A DNA stretch of 64,000 nucleotides, from positions 60,432,877-60,496,876 of the forward strand of contig CAMGYJ010000008.1 of NCBI GenBank assembly GCA_946122785.1, in the 5' to 3' direction. The translations under genes and the position numbers were made by a program. Source of the DNA: Linum tenue (taxonomy: Eukaryota > Streptophyta > Magnoliopsida > Malpighiales > Linaceae). Below are positions 35,975-48,399 of the stretch, piece after piece. The notes beneath the pieces are model-generated. The model had not been told where the DNA came from, searched no databases, and saw only the letters and a list, made by a program, of their open reading frames with translations. Each line of letters opens with the position of its first letter. Positions within the stretch are counted from its first letter, which is position 1.

Positions 35975-37084
35975 ATACCTTCTAGATAATTCTGAACGAG
36001 TGAATGTTTTGAATAGTAAATAATATTTTTTTTATTGGTAGAAATTAGAAAATGAATATTTTCCTCACTATTATTATAATCAATTGATAACAAATGGTGG
36101 CGAATTGGTTAGCACCCACGCGAAGATACACACAATTAACCCTAGCACTATCTTTTCTCTATAGTCTATTCCCCTTTTCTCTATTCCCCTACTCCACCGC
36201 CATTTCAATCTCTCTGTTTTGTACTTCTCTTTCCATTTCCCTACTTTAATACCTACTCTCGTAGTTCACTAGTTTTCCACCAAAAAAATTGCACAAATTT
36301 CCAAAGCGTTCAAAGTCGAAGCCAACAGTCCTGCACTCGTCGGCTCCCTAATTCCTTCTCTATGTATTTTTATCTGCTGGCTTTACCCATTAGAGGAAAA
36401 TTTCCATCCCCTTTCATCTAATCTCGTTCTTTCTGCGTATGGGATACTCAGCTAGTGCCTTCCCTTTGAAGAAGACGTTTGGAATTTGGAAGATAAAACA
36501 CCCGATCTCGATTCCTGTACTCCCGAGCTGAATTTGTCGCAAGAGGGAAGCGCTAGCGGCCACAAAAGCTGATACCCAGACAATTCTTTCCTCCAAGATC
36601 CAGTTTCCGCTCCCCGAATAATAAACCGCACTATTTTGGAAAATAATGCATGAATTTCTCGTGAATTTGGCAGAAATCGCGTTTCGGCGTTTATGAGCGG
36701 GATCGCGGAGGCAGCAGAGATGAACTGGGTGACCTAAGTTGTTGGTTGTCGACGGCGATGCAGTCAGTGGCCGACGACACGCGAGCCTGTGAAACGACGT
36801 CGTATGAAATTATTTCCGAGTATTGGGTTGATATAGTTAGTCGTTTCCAGACACGTGTTTCTTAGCAAGCGCGCCACGTTCTTTTTCCACTTCCAAAAAA
36901 ATATACCCCATAATTTCTAAGTCCGCTTTGATTTCGAACTAACAGAAGGGATATTTGAGTGTTTGTCGTGCTTAAATCCCACTTCATTTGAAGAAAATAT
37001 CTCTGCTATCATTTGTGTACTCTGTTTCGTTTCTCGTTTGCTTCCTCTATCAGTCAGTCTTCTATCTCTGAATCGGCAGCAACC
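35975..37084. other. Region upstream of the TPR-like pseudogene
   Basis: No gene seen. Pyrimidine-rich stretches (36160-36260) and several ACGT elements occur, including a G-box CACGTG at 36852-36857, CGACGTCG near 36793 and GCCACGTT near 36873, which are common in plant promoters. This is probably the old promoter and leader of the pseudogene that begins at 37085. Confidence 0.45.
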
Positions 37085-38091
37085 ATGGCGGTGGTTGGAA
37101 ACTTAGCGCTTCTTCTAGACGTGACGATGCCACCGATCATCATACTTCCCAAAAGGGAAACACGTCTAGTGGCTCTCGATCTGCTATTGAGCTTGTCGAG
37201 GCGGCAACTTCACCATCTCACCGGTTCTAGCAATGTCCATGCTTCTTCTCTGGCCGGGAAGGGCTTCGAGTCGGAAGGGGAAGTGAGGAATCAGAGATTC
37301 ATGGTCCGTGGGGAGGAGAATTCGAAGGTGAACGGGGTGGATTTCGATAGCGGCGAAGAAAACGAGAACGGGAACGGCGAGGAGGGAGAAGAGAATCCAT
37401 TCGATTAGGAGAAGGAGATAAGGAAAAGAGTAAAGCAAATCAAAGAGATGAGAGAATTGGAGAAGAAGGCTGAGGAGTTGCAGAGACATGCGGAAGAATA
37501 AATAAGTGAAAGTGGTGAAGAAGGGAGAGAAGAGACGGAGGAAGAGAAGAGGCTGAGAGTCATAAAGGAACTTGAAAGTGGTGAAGAAGGAAGAGTCATC
37601 AATTCATTCCCTTTCCTCGCACTTTAGGGTTTGCATGGAGTTCTTTATTTGATTGGTGCTTCAAAATTGGGGAAAAGGGTATGTGTAGGATTTTTTGGTG
37701 AGTGATGGGTATGGTGAAACTGTGAGAGCAGGTGGCTCAGGAGCAGGCAGAGAGGAGACAGACGGCTTAGGTGATGTTTGAATTAGGGAAAAAATCTTAT
37801 GGGAGAGGAATGTATAGAAGGGCCATTGAGTTTCTTGATGGATCTTTTAATCTTTGCTCTTGCTTTTTATATATTGTTTTCCAGATTCAAATATGGGTGG
37901 CTATGGCGTATGAAGCTCATAACAGGCATGCATACTGTATTACTCTTTATCAACAATTGGAGAGGAAGCATCCCAGTTTTAGCATATGTCGCCAAGCTAC
38001 TGAGCTTTGTTACATCTTGCAAGCACCCATGCTCAAGATATCCCAAGAAGAAATGGTTAGCATTTTGCTCATTGGTTCCACTTATGACAGG
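37085..38091 (+). pseudogene. Pseudogene of a conserved plant TPR-like (probably plastid) protein
   Basis: From 37085 the frame gives a hydrophobic/Arg-rich start, an acidic stretch and, after a stop at 37406-37408, a basic coiled-coil-like 'EKEIRKRVKQIKEMRELEKK'. A second stop lies near 37500. A later exon starts after 'gagagcag' near 37730 ('VAQEQAERRQTA', stop, 'VMFELGKKSYGRGMYRRAIE'), which is a TPR-type repeat. Another starts after 'ttttccag' at 37885 ('IQIWVAMAYEAHNRHAYC'). I recall this combination from a conserved plant family labelled seed-maturation-like protein; the name is uncertain. Three stops, a missing exon part after 'AIEFLDG' and loss of the end at 38091, where LTR X begins, make it non-functional. 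Confidence 0.65.
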
Positions 38092-40255
38092 TAAAATCCC
38101 ACCTAAAGCCCAAGTATAAATCTTAGATGGGTGCAATATAGGGAAAGTATGTTTAAATATCAACCCGGGCCGGCCCATGTACCCCTACTTTGATTGTTTG
38201 AAACATTATCTAGCGGATTGTTGTTTGTTGAAATCTCTACAATCTACGATTTGAAAGCAAGACTTGAAAAGTAAATGGGTGGAAAACTCTTGGTGAGAAG
38301 CTTCACTCGGGTGTTGCTTCCCCCTAACTAACTACCATGTACCGTGGGACGAATGAACCGGTGTGTGACAAGGAAATTGTGACCCGTAGGAGGTGCAACA
38401 ATGGTTAGAAACCATCATCTCATATGCTAGGCCAAGGTAATCATTAGAGGCTACAATTGTATCCCTCTTGGCGCAAGCAATTGAGGGTTGACTTATCTTC
38501 TCCCTCAAACCAAGGCTTGGACGACATAATCACAATTAACCTATGTGTCCAATTCAAGTAGAGGTTTTCCCTTCATTAACCTAGTTAGGAGGCATGGAAT
38601 GCCTAAAAAATCCCAACTAAATTTTGAGCCTCTTAAGATAAGGGGGCTTCTCTCTAATCTAGGTTAGAATAACACAATAGATTGCCAAACACACACAATG
38701 CACAATCACCATGAAAAATACCTCAATTCTTAAATTAAACACCGCCATCACACAATCATTCAATCCACACAATCAATTACATGATAGTAGTTAGGGTTCT
38801 ACAACACCCAAGTGAAAAGGGAAACTACTCCATGCTAGACAAAAGAATAACACAAAAGAGGAAGAAAGAAACCATCATTGTTTGGGCTGGAAGTTTGGTA
38901 CTGGTATTTGGGATATACCGAATACCGTACTAAATTTATCACTATTTGGGATTACCGAATACCGTTTATTTTTTAGGGATTGAGATTCATTTTGGGGTGT
39001 TATTTGGTATTAGGGATTACGGAATTGAGATCGGTATATACTGAATACCAAGAAATACCGATAATTAAAAATTAATGAAATATAGCACACAACCTTTCGT
39101 CATTCCTCACTCTTTCACAACTTAGAAGCCTTCATCCAATTCAATTTTGAATTTCCAGTTTAAGTCACTCTTGTCTCTCACCTAATCTCTTGTTATTTTT
39201 ATAACACCTAAAAACAAACACTAATATTAATCGTCTTTCAACCACCACTTCGTTTAAATAAAGATTACCAATGACAAGAATTTGATATGTCACCACTCAT
39301 CAATTTTCCTTTTTCATATCCTATCTCTAGGTGAACTCAGGACTCTTTGCTTAGTCTCTTTGCCATAAAGTAAACAATCAAATCCACTTTACATATTTAA
39401 TTATTATTTGCAAAGGTAATTAATTTCCTATTTGATAATATATATTGGGATACCGAAGTAGCGATTGGCATACCAAAATATTTATGGATTGGGATTGGGA
39501 TACCGAAATTATTTAGGGATTGGGATTGGGATTGTTTTTAGGATATATATTCGATATTCAGGATTTCGATAATTGGTATTGAGATACCGATACCGTACTG
39601 ATTTCCACCCCTAATCATTGTGATGCCTCTAACTCTCCTTGTGCTTGTAGAGATCCTCTAAAGAAGAGGAACTTCCAAAATCTTCACTTGGAGAAAACCC
39701 TAGCCTCTTCTCCCTCTTGGTTCGTGACTTTCTCTCTCTAGGGTTTCAAGAAGAAGAAGGTTTCTCTCACTTTAGGCTCCCCCTTCTTGTTTCTTTCAGC
39801 TCTCTATTTATACTCAGATCGCACCCAGTTCGCAGTCGTGAACATCAGGTCGTGTCCATGAACACTATGAACTTGGATCAAAATGTGTCGCTTCACTTCC
39901 GGGGTTCACGGTCCATGGTTCTAGTTCACGGTCTTAGCGATCGTGAACTGCCTTGGCGTCAGTAACCTCTGAAACCCCTCTGGACGCTTTGCGATTCACG
40001 GTTTGTGGTTCCAATTCACGGTCCTGGCAACCGTAAACTCCAATGTTTGATCGTGAACTGTGGCTGAATCCTCCTCTATGCCCGGTCTTTGCTCCTTTTC
40101 TTCCAACTTTCAACTTTGGTGTTGGTTTCACCTGTTGGACTCTGAAACACATTGAAACACAAGAGACCTAGCGTAAAACCACCCCTTTTGTAGATCAATT
40201 TCCACAAACGTCAAAGATAAATGGGGATATAAAGTGTACAATTAGGCTTGAATCA
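38092..40255 (-). repeat. 3' LTR of X, carrying a hAT-like MITE
   Basis: Minus-strand LTR beginning TGATTC (40255) and aligning throughout with the solo LTR 4945-6735. A TATAAATA box lies at 39805-39812, with the inverted-repeat cluster (TTCACGGTC / GACCGTGAA variants) at 39825-40060. The polypurine tract TAAGTGTGGGGAG is adjacent at 40256-40268. Confidence 0.85.
38882..39613. mobile_element. hAT-like MITE inside the LTR of X, 732 bp
   Basis: The left end TTGGGCTGGAAG and, on the opposite strand, the right end TAGGGGTGGAAA are imperfect terminal inverted repeats. The 8-bp sequence ATCATTGT flanks both sides exactly (38874-38881 and 39614-39621). The solo LTR at about 6088 has the uninterrupted site 'ccatcattgtgatgcctc', an empty-site control. 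Repeated 'taccgaatacc' units crowd both ends. No coding capacity. Confidence 0.85.
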
Positions 40256-42270
40256 CTCCCCACACTTAGACGTTTGCTTGTCCCCAAGCAAACCATTTCA
40301 CACAAGGTAATATCTCAATCTAACCAAATGATTTGGGGACAAATCAAAGGGCACAAAGTGGCGAATATCAATGGCTATTGGCAATTAACACATGAACCGT
40401 TGCAAGCAATAACCACATCCACCACAAATGACATTCGAGGTCACCAAAAATGGGAAAACGAAAATTTCTCACCTTGTTCATGAATCAATGTAAGTCTCAA
40501 CAAAATCACTTATCAACCACAACTAACCATGCATAACATTCAAGTCCAAGGAAAAAATGAATGGGCAACGAAGGTCCTCACCGGGGTATGATATGACATG
40601 CAAAGCAAGAATTAATCACTCACTCTCTTGACCAGTGGGGTCGGGACCTTTTTGGTGCAAAGAATGTGCACAATCATCAACACTCGGCCCTATCATCTCT
40701 TCACCACAGCGGCAACTTCTAAATGTTAGAGTTCACGGGACGGTTGTCATCACTAGCTTGTCCGGAGGTCTTAGACACGGGTTCAAATGACTGGCAATTG
40801 TCTTAGACATGGGGGAAAAGCTTTTTGGGGGGTGGAAAACACAACATGAGGTCCTACATATTCACCCTAAACCCAAAGGTTCTATGGTTTTGACTAAGAA
40901 CCTTCCCTACAAACAATGGCCACTAGCATCGACCAAAAACCTTGCTTCTCCCTTCCAAACTATCACCCTCATGAACTACATTTAAGCGCTCTTCCTCGTT
41001 CTACTCTTGCTATCACATTTCGACTTGGTAGTGAAGCAGTTCAACAAAAATGTGAGGGTTTCAATGGCTTGAATGCCAAGAAACCCCTCCTAAAGCATAC
41101 TCTTTGATTTTTGTGGCACTCTCTACTTTATATACCCCGTTTTATTATCTCTTTTTTTATTCTTTTCCTTTCTACTTTCCTTTTCTTTCTTTTTCTCTTT
41201 TCTTTTCTTTTTGACAGGGTACTAGAGAGTAAAACACTTGACATGTTACCTTGAACAACCAATGTTCTCTTTTAAGAACTTACTCCAACACTTATCTTTT
41301 CTCTTTCATTCCTAGCAAGAAACGCACACAATTCTCCTATGTAGAACCTCAATGGAACTAAAAAACGAGAGCCCCGGGACACAAGGACGACTCACGTATA
41401 GACACAAAGAAAGGATGGGGTATCGTTCTATCAAACACCATTAAGCTCCTACAAGAGAACGACCCCCAAAGTCATAAGGCTCAAAATGGTTGACTAGGGG
41501 ATAAAACATTTGGGCATGGACTAATCCTATGCCTCCATCATACTCACTAGTGACAACTGTGATGTTACTCGCCATGGTAAGAGGGATCTAAGCACACAAG
41601 AAGAAAACGATCGACTCAAAACTCACATTGCTACCTAGTCACCCAATCATCTATTCCAATTCACAAAACACAATGCATGGCAATTGTAATCAACAAGTAA
41701 TCGAGTCAAGACATCCATTCATTTTGCACACATGTGAACTAAACCTTTACACTATCATAATGCACCTCTTAGTCATCATCATAGGATACAATCGATCACA
41801 TGCAACAATTCAAGGTCAATGTCAATAAACACGAGATTCTCCTACAAACCGGCTACTTTGATAATGCAAACATTGCTTGGAACCCTCAAAATTTTCAAAT
41901 TTGGGCATACATCAAGGCTCCAAGCATCAATCACTCGCACAAATATAATAATAAACTACCCCCCCCCCCCGCCACACTTAAGTTCGACATTGCCCTCAAT
42001 GGCGTAAGATAGGGGTAGAACGATGTTACCGCATTTCTTGGTGAGTGAAAGTTGACATTTTTATGGGGTGGGAGATTTGAGCTTCAAGGAGAAGACAAAA
42101 AAAATACACACACAAACACAACACATACTCGCTCGAGGCAAGGTTATTACACATAACAATACGATAGTAGTAGTTGTTCACACATACAAAATAAAATAAA
42201 GAAAATAAAATAAAAGAGTTCAGAGTTCCAAGTGGAGAAGTGGGGGGGGGGGAGGAATTAGCAATGCCAC

Positions 42271-43285
42271 ATGTCTCACTCGTCGGCTACCTCTCACTGG
42301 GTCGAAGGCCCCGACTCATCATTTGGCAGGAGGCCCTGTAGACGAGTTATCCGCTCTAGCAGGTCGGTGTGCCAGTCAAGCTGGGAAGTGACTCCCACTA
42401 CGTGGGTCTCAAATCAGTCCATCCTCTCCAAGAGGTGCACCCCAGAGGTGGAAGAACCGGCACCTAATGATGATGTTGTTGCTGGTGGTGGTGGTGTAGG
42501 GCGCTGGAGCGGGGGATGCAGGCGGCGGCCAGGAGCTCAAGCAGGTGGCTGCTCTGGAGGAGGGACCTCTACATAAAGCTCCACTAGAGCCGGGTCAACT
42601 GCCGGCCTCATAGCTGCTGAGGGTCGAAGTCCGTCGAGGTACTTGATCCCTCATTCTCCTTGAACCACCACCTTCATGGTGTAGAGAGTCTCCACAAGGA
42701 AGGGCTTGGTCCGGCCAACGGTGGAGCACCTCTCCACATCCACTTCAAAGTACCGAGCCAGTCTCGTGATGATGCCCCCATGTGCATGGTGTCCACCCTG
42801 TTCCGCCTAAGACACCGAGCGAAAGTGGTGGCAATCAGCGATCCCAGATGGAGCGGCTTTGCGAGATGCCTCATAGAATGGATGGAATGCAGCCTGATAG
42901 TAGAAATCGATGGTGTGTTGCCGCTCTGTCAACGTCATGTAGGTGGTTTCCAACCCCATGGCCTGGGAAAGGCGTCGTAAGTCACCACCGGCGGTTGACC
43001 TCCAAGCATGAACTCCACGTGGGGCCGACTCTTCTTGCTCGTCGGGACGACGTGGGAGAAGGTGGATTAGAACTCCACGCAGAGCTCATCCACTGTCAGC
43101 AGTTGGTGCCACTGGGGGTGATAGGCAACCCCTAACATCGCGGCTCGAAACCTGATCATGTTAAACATGTCCAAGTCTAGCCTCCAATGCGGTCCAATCG
43201 GACTGCCCCTCTGATAAGCAAACTTGTCCTCGAACCGTTCATGGTTCACCAAGTAGTTGATGTACTCATGCTCCAAATTAAGCAT
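42271..43285 (-). pseudogene. ORF3 of X (ATHILA family), broken
   Basis: Minus-strand blocks in order: 'MLNLEHEYINYLVNHERFED' (43285), 'HPQWHQLLTVDELCVEF', a 'VEFMLGGQP' block, 'MRHLAKPLHLGSLIATTFAR' (42874), then the Asp/His-rich C-terminal part. The order matches V's ORF3 (60379). Frameshifts and stops break it. The ATG at 43285 lies four bases after a degenerate splice acceptor (AAG at 43287-43289 where V and Z have CAG). Function of this ORF in the family is unknown; its position is that of the env-like gene. Confidence 0.7.
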
Positions 43286-44121
43286 CCTTCAGAACCGACA
43301 AACATGCACCATACGTGGAAATAACTGTCAATCTCAACTCATTGGGAGGAAAAAGGAATTCCCCCCCCCCCCCCTCCCCACACACACACTTATATTCCAC
43401 TACGTGTCCATGCTATTTAAAAAATTAAGCTCAAGCACACCGAGGCATGGTTATAGGTGTTTCACAGATTATCCACACAAAATTAAACCCAAACCATGCC
43501 ACGGTGGCTACCATCCACCACTCAAGCATAAAAATTGCACATTCATTCACAAATTAGCACTTGGTGGGCAAATTCCACAAATAAGAGCAATTCAAATTAA
43601 GTCATGCCCACCAAGGCTCAAATAAAATCATGCAAACATCATTCAATCATTCATTAACCACAATTCATCTAATCCCTCGCCCTACAACATTCAATTCACA
43701 AAATTTTCCTCACTTCTTTACCTAATCCGATTCTCCCAAATTAACCAAGGTAGAGTTGAAAACAAACCTGGAGACTCAAGTAGGATGGTAAGGGAATTGA
43801 GGAAAGGGCGAGGGAGGCGAAAAAATGGCAGAAAAATAGGCCAGAGAAGGGTCGCCGGAAGCTCTTCAGAGGCTCGCCGGAACCTTGTCGGAGGCTCGCC
43901 GGTGGCGACTTCATCGGAAAAGATTGACTCCAAATCCCCCCAAAATTTCGGCGAAGGCCGCCCTTAACGAGTGGAGAATGGGTCTATGATTGGATTTTTA
44001 TTTGGATCGCTGGAAGAGGGTGAGAAGGGCGAAATTTGTCAGAAATTCGAGGTTTTTCGGCGAATTTGAAAGGATTCTGGCGAGTTTTGGGTTGTGAAAT
44101 GAAGAGAAAGCTTTCACGTCC

Positions 44122-44330
44122 CTTTTATAGACAGACCCTGAGGTTCACAGACGCGTTTGCTAGTTCACGGTCCTTGAGACCATGAACATCGCAATCAGTC
44201 CGTGAACTGGGGCAACTTGGTGGGTTTGACAATACGTGGAAGCACCCTGGTTCACGAACGTGTTTGACTGTTCACGGTCGATTAAGACCGTGAACATAGC
44301 AATTCCTCCATGAACTGTAGTGAAAACATG
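44122..44330 (-). promoter_or_regulatory. Spacer promoter candidate before ORF3 of X
   Basis: Minus strand: inverted-repeat units GTTCACGGTC / GACCGTGAAC in the region 44150-44330, then TATAAAAG at 44122-44129, then a leader that ends at 'gagtctccag/gtttg' (donor at 43767). The units are those of X's own LTR, and the distance to the TATA box is also similar. This copies the U3 layout in front of ORF3. Confidence 0.6.
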
Positions 44331-45688
44331 GCATTTTCGAAAATTTTTAACTCGACCTACTCCACCGTGCCTACTATCATTCACGACATAACTCACAACA
44401 CACAATAACAAAAACCTGGCAAGGGGATACCACTCGACCATTTGAACTCTTCACTCGACACAAAAAAAAATAAGGAAAAGAAAACAAACCTACGTTGGGT
44501 TGCCTCCCAACAAGCGCTAAGTTAACGTCACTAGCTTGACGCTGCGGATCTATCACGCCTTTCAACGTGATGCCACCGAGAGTGGATCCGCCACGATCTT
44601 GGGGCGAGGCATGTCGCCTCCCAACTTACTCTCCATGGGATGGCCTTTTTGGCCAATGACTTTCGCTTTGCCCTTTTACTTCACTCGGGTGTTGCTCACC
44701 CTAGTCGGCAATTACGACTTGTTGGATCGAATGGTCGTGTGTGGTGAGGGGGTTGTAAACCGTAGGGAAGTGTAACAAGTGGCCAAGCGCCACCCTCTTA
44801 GTCTCTAGGTCGAGGGAAAGGGATGCGATTCAAGCCACCAACGTGACTCACTCGACCTATTGACTAAGGATTGGTTAGACTTCACCCTCGAATCGGAGTT
44901 CGGACGGCCACCCACAACCAAACCCTAGGTGCTAATACAAAATAGGAGGTTTGCTCTGCATTAACCTAACTAGGAAACAATGAATTGCCTAAGAAAACCC
45001 AACATTCAAGCCTCTTCATAGAAAGGAAGGGGGTTTTCTCTCTACCTGTGTTAGAATGGCAATTAGATTGATAGGCTTTCACATAACACAATCATTCATG
45101 AATAATACCTCCCCATTCACATTAAACACAACCACACACAAATCATTCAATCCATACAAGCATTCACATAATTGTAGCTAGGGTTTACAAACACCCAAGT
45201 AAAAGAACGGACTACTCCATGCTAGGAGAAGGGAAAACACAAGAGAGAAGAAGGAAAAGCATCAAAGAGATGCTAGCCTTGTTCTTTGTGTTGAAGATAT
45301 CCTCCTTTCGGGAAGGAATTCCCAAGCTTGACTTTATTTTTTGCCCTTTCGTCCTACCTTCGACTCCGGGGTTGGTTCCACCTGCCAAAGTCTGAAAAAA
45401 ACCAAAACAAGGCACAACCCGGCGTAAAACAAAACCTCTCGGAGTAAAAATGCATCAAACGCCTAAGCAAAACGAGGGTAAAAAGTGTACAAATGAACCC
45501 GAATGACTCCCCCACACTTAGGCATTTGCTTGTCCCCAAGCAAACCATTTTCAACCTAGGTGATATCTCAACCTAACAATATAACTTGGGGACAAATCAA
45601 AAGGCACAAAGCGGTGAATCTGAATGACTATTTGGACATCGACACATGAACCGCCTCTACAATACCACCATCCACCACAAACGACATT

Positions 45689-47035
45689 TAACTCGCTCCT
45701 ACCGCCACTCTAGAAAATGGCCAAGTGTAACCACCTCCTAAAGCATAGTATAGCGGGTTTGGGTTTTAATGTCAACCTGGGTCCAAAGTCTGATGACTAC
45801 TCCGTGAGTTCTTATTATTTAGAAATGAAAGTGTAGTGAAGGTCCAAACAAGCGAACAAGCAAAGCAGTTAAAGATTGTTTTCAAGTTGAGAGAGGTCAC
45901 CCGGATATGGTTCCCCCTAGACTGCAGTTAAGCCTGATTGTAATTTACCAAGTTCAAATTCAATGATAGTTATACTGCGGGAGGTTCTTAAACATTCTGT
46001 ATTCTCGAATAAAGGTCTCCAGACCCTCTCAATCTGAGTCCCCAGCGGACGATTAACCTCCACCGGAGTAAACAGATTGAGGCCCTAATGAACCAAACCT
46101 CCACTGCCGAAGTAAATTTGGTACAGAATAGTGAATTGACTCCTCGACTAAAGTCGTCAATTCACTACCTTCAATCAAGGGTGCTCTATCAACCTAGGCC
46201 AATATTCTCTTTCTAGGTTAAAGCAGAAACAACAGGAATTTTATCAGGATTCATGCCATTCAACAAATCAGACCTCAATTGAATATACTCATATCACTGA
46301 ATTCGTACTTGGGTTCATACAATCAAATCTAACATACAAATCTAGGGTTCTTCATACCCAGGTGAATAAGAAAGTTACTCCATAGAGAGAGACGGGAAAT
46401 CTAGCTCAGATGTCGAAACCATACTATGAAGGATGAGATTCTGCTTCTGGCACTCAATCAGCTCTTCTCCAAACTCAAGCCGAGCTCCAATGGTGATGGA
46501 GATCGATCTAAGGCACTTGAAGAATTAGGTTCGTCACTTTCTCTCTCTAGGTATACACTTTGTCTCTCTAAAACTTGGAACCCTTCACTTTTGCCCTTCT
46601 TTCCCTTAAGAAGCTGTCAATCGCGATCCCCGGTCGAGTATTTTAGGTGGAGACCGGGGATTCTTAAAACGCACCGTCGAGGACAGGGGGTTAATCCCCG
46701 GTCAAGGTCAAGAATACCTGACCGGGGATTTAAGCTTCACGACTGGGCCCCTTTCTGCTTCTCATACGCCCAAAAGTCCTTTTCCCCGGTCTACTCTGAT
46801 TAATACCCGACCGGGTATCTTTGCTCATGGCCGGGTATTTTTCCCCTCCAGCACACTTCAACTCAAACGTGCTCCTTTCGACCCAAACTCGTTTCTTCGC
46901 CTCGTTGTCAACGCCAAAGCCCTGAAATATGACATAAACGCAAAACCTAGCGTGAAATCGGCTTAAAACACGAGAATCAACATCTCAAACGGCTCAAGAA
47001 TAGGGGTAAAAACATGTGAAATCAATGGTCTATCA
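45689..47035 (-). repeat. 3' LTR of Z (1347 bp)
   Basis: Starts TGATAGACCATT on the minus strand (47035). The motif cluster CCCGGTC / GACCGGG lies at about 46610-46840 and includes ATACCCGACCGGGTAT at 46803-46818. The other end reads TAACTCGCTCC on the plus strand where the 5' LTR has TGACTCGCTCC. Confidence 0.9.
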
Positions 47036-48399
47036 AATTCCCCCACACTTAACCGTTTGCTTGTCCCCAAACAAACCTAACTCAAACCAATGTAACTCTC
47101 CAGACCTCTATAGCAACAAACAACCCCGATCGTCAGTAGAGGATTTCCTAGATCTAATAGCAGCTTACGAAGTCAACTGGTCTTCTAAAACGTCCCCTAT
47201 CTCTCTCAATGCGAGTACTAGACTCAAGCCAGGATCATGAGAAGATATAGAAGTAAGACAGTCAGTTCATGGATAAAGGGACTCACACCATTCACAACCA
47301 AGGACTCGTTGTATCGGGGTGCTCTTTCACTTCATTTCACCGTTGGAACCCCTTTTTTCACTTTCATTTACATGTCTTTTTCTTTTTCTTTTCATCCACT
47401 TGGTGGGGGTTCCTACTGCAGTCTTTTGCACGGTCGACCATTATTAGTCGAGCAAGAGCAATTTCTGTACATCTGGCGCTCGCCAGAGTACTTCTTTTAA
47501 CTCCTTTTCCTCAACTCGTGTGGAGGGTCAATGATATTAAGGGGGGTCGGAAGCTCTATCCGTGCCCTTAATAACACATCTTCGAGTAGACAAACCATTT
47601 AACGGGTGGAAGTTTTACTTGTACTAGAGACAGCTTAGCTTCACCTTGCAGGAGTACCCCACTAAGGATCACTAAAATCTCTTCCAAAACCCGATTTTGT
47701 GCAATGAACGGTGCCACACACGTTGGGCTTACCCCAAGTTTAACATCTCAATGATTTGGACATGGAGGACCAACTGCTTTTCATTTCCCACATGAGCACC
47801 CTGTTCGATAAACGAGTCCATAACACAATCCAAACAGACTCACCATGACCACATGAATTCAACGGTCTTAGCTCCACTAATTCACAAAATCAACTAGCAC
47901 AACAGAGAGCTAGATAGGAAAAATCTTATACTTCAACATCTTATACTGTCAATTCAAAGCATATTGAGCAGGCAATTTGCAAGGAGACACGTACTTGGAG
48001 CCCTCAAATCGAAATTTGGACAGTGGACTAGGCTCCAAGCACACAAACAGATATAATGCAGTCAAAAGAGAAACATCCCCCTCCCCCCCCCCCCAATTAA
48101 GTTCGACATTGCCCTCAATGGAGAAGAGGGAAGGATAAGGGGAACGATGTTACCGGTTTGCATAGACTGCAGGAGACTGGAAGGGCACCATTCTGAGTGA
48201 AGCGGACTGGAGAGTGGACCAGTCAGGGACAAAGGCACAGCTAAAGGGAGCAGAAGAACTAAAACACAATACGTTAGGTCTAGTTGTCAGCCCAATAGTA
48301 CATCATCCAAAAGAAAAATAAATAAAATAAACCAACACACAAGACAGTTTGCACTCTGACAGAAACAAAAACAACACAAAACGGGGCCACGAGTACAGC

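Larger units (their letters stand above)
38092..44680 (-). mobile_element. Athila-type element X, 5'-truncated
   Basis: On the minus strand, from 44680: a remnant just after pol with the conserved block 'gcgcttgttgggaggcaaccc' (44500-44520); the palindrome-rich spacer with a TATA box; a leader with an intron donor; broken ORF3 (43285-42271); a 3' region; polypurine tract; and the 3' LTR (40255-38092). gag and pol are absent. Its LTR lacks the last 20 or so bases compared with the solo LTR at 4945, so the joint with the pseudogene at 38091/38092 is a deletion joint, not a clean insertion. At 44680 it abuts the truncated LTR of Y. Confidence 0.75.

Noticed and set aside
38091..38092. LTR X as a clean insertion into the TPR-like gene
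   Set aside because: The LTR lacks its terminal 20 or so bases compared with 4945, and no target duplication is visible; it is a deletion joint.
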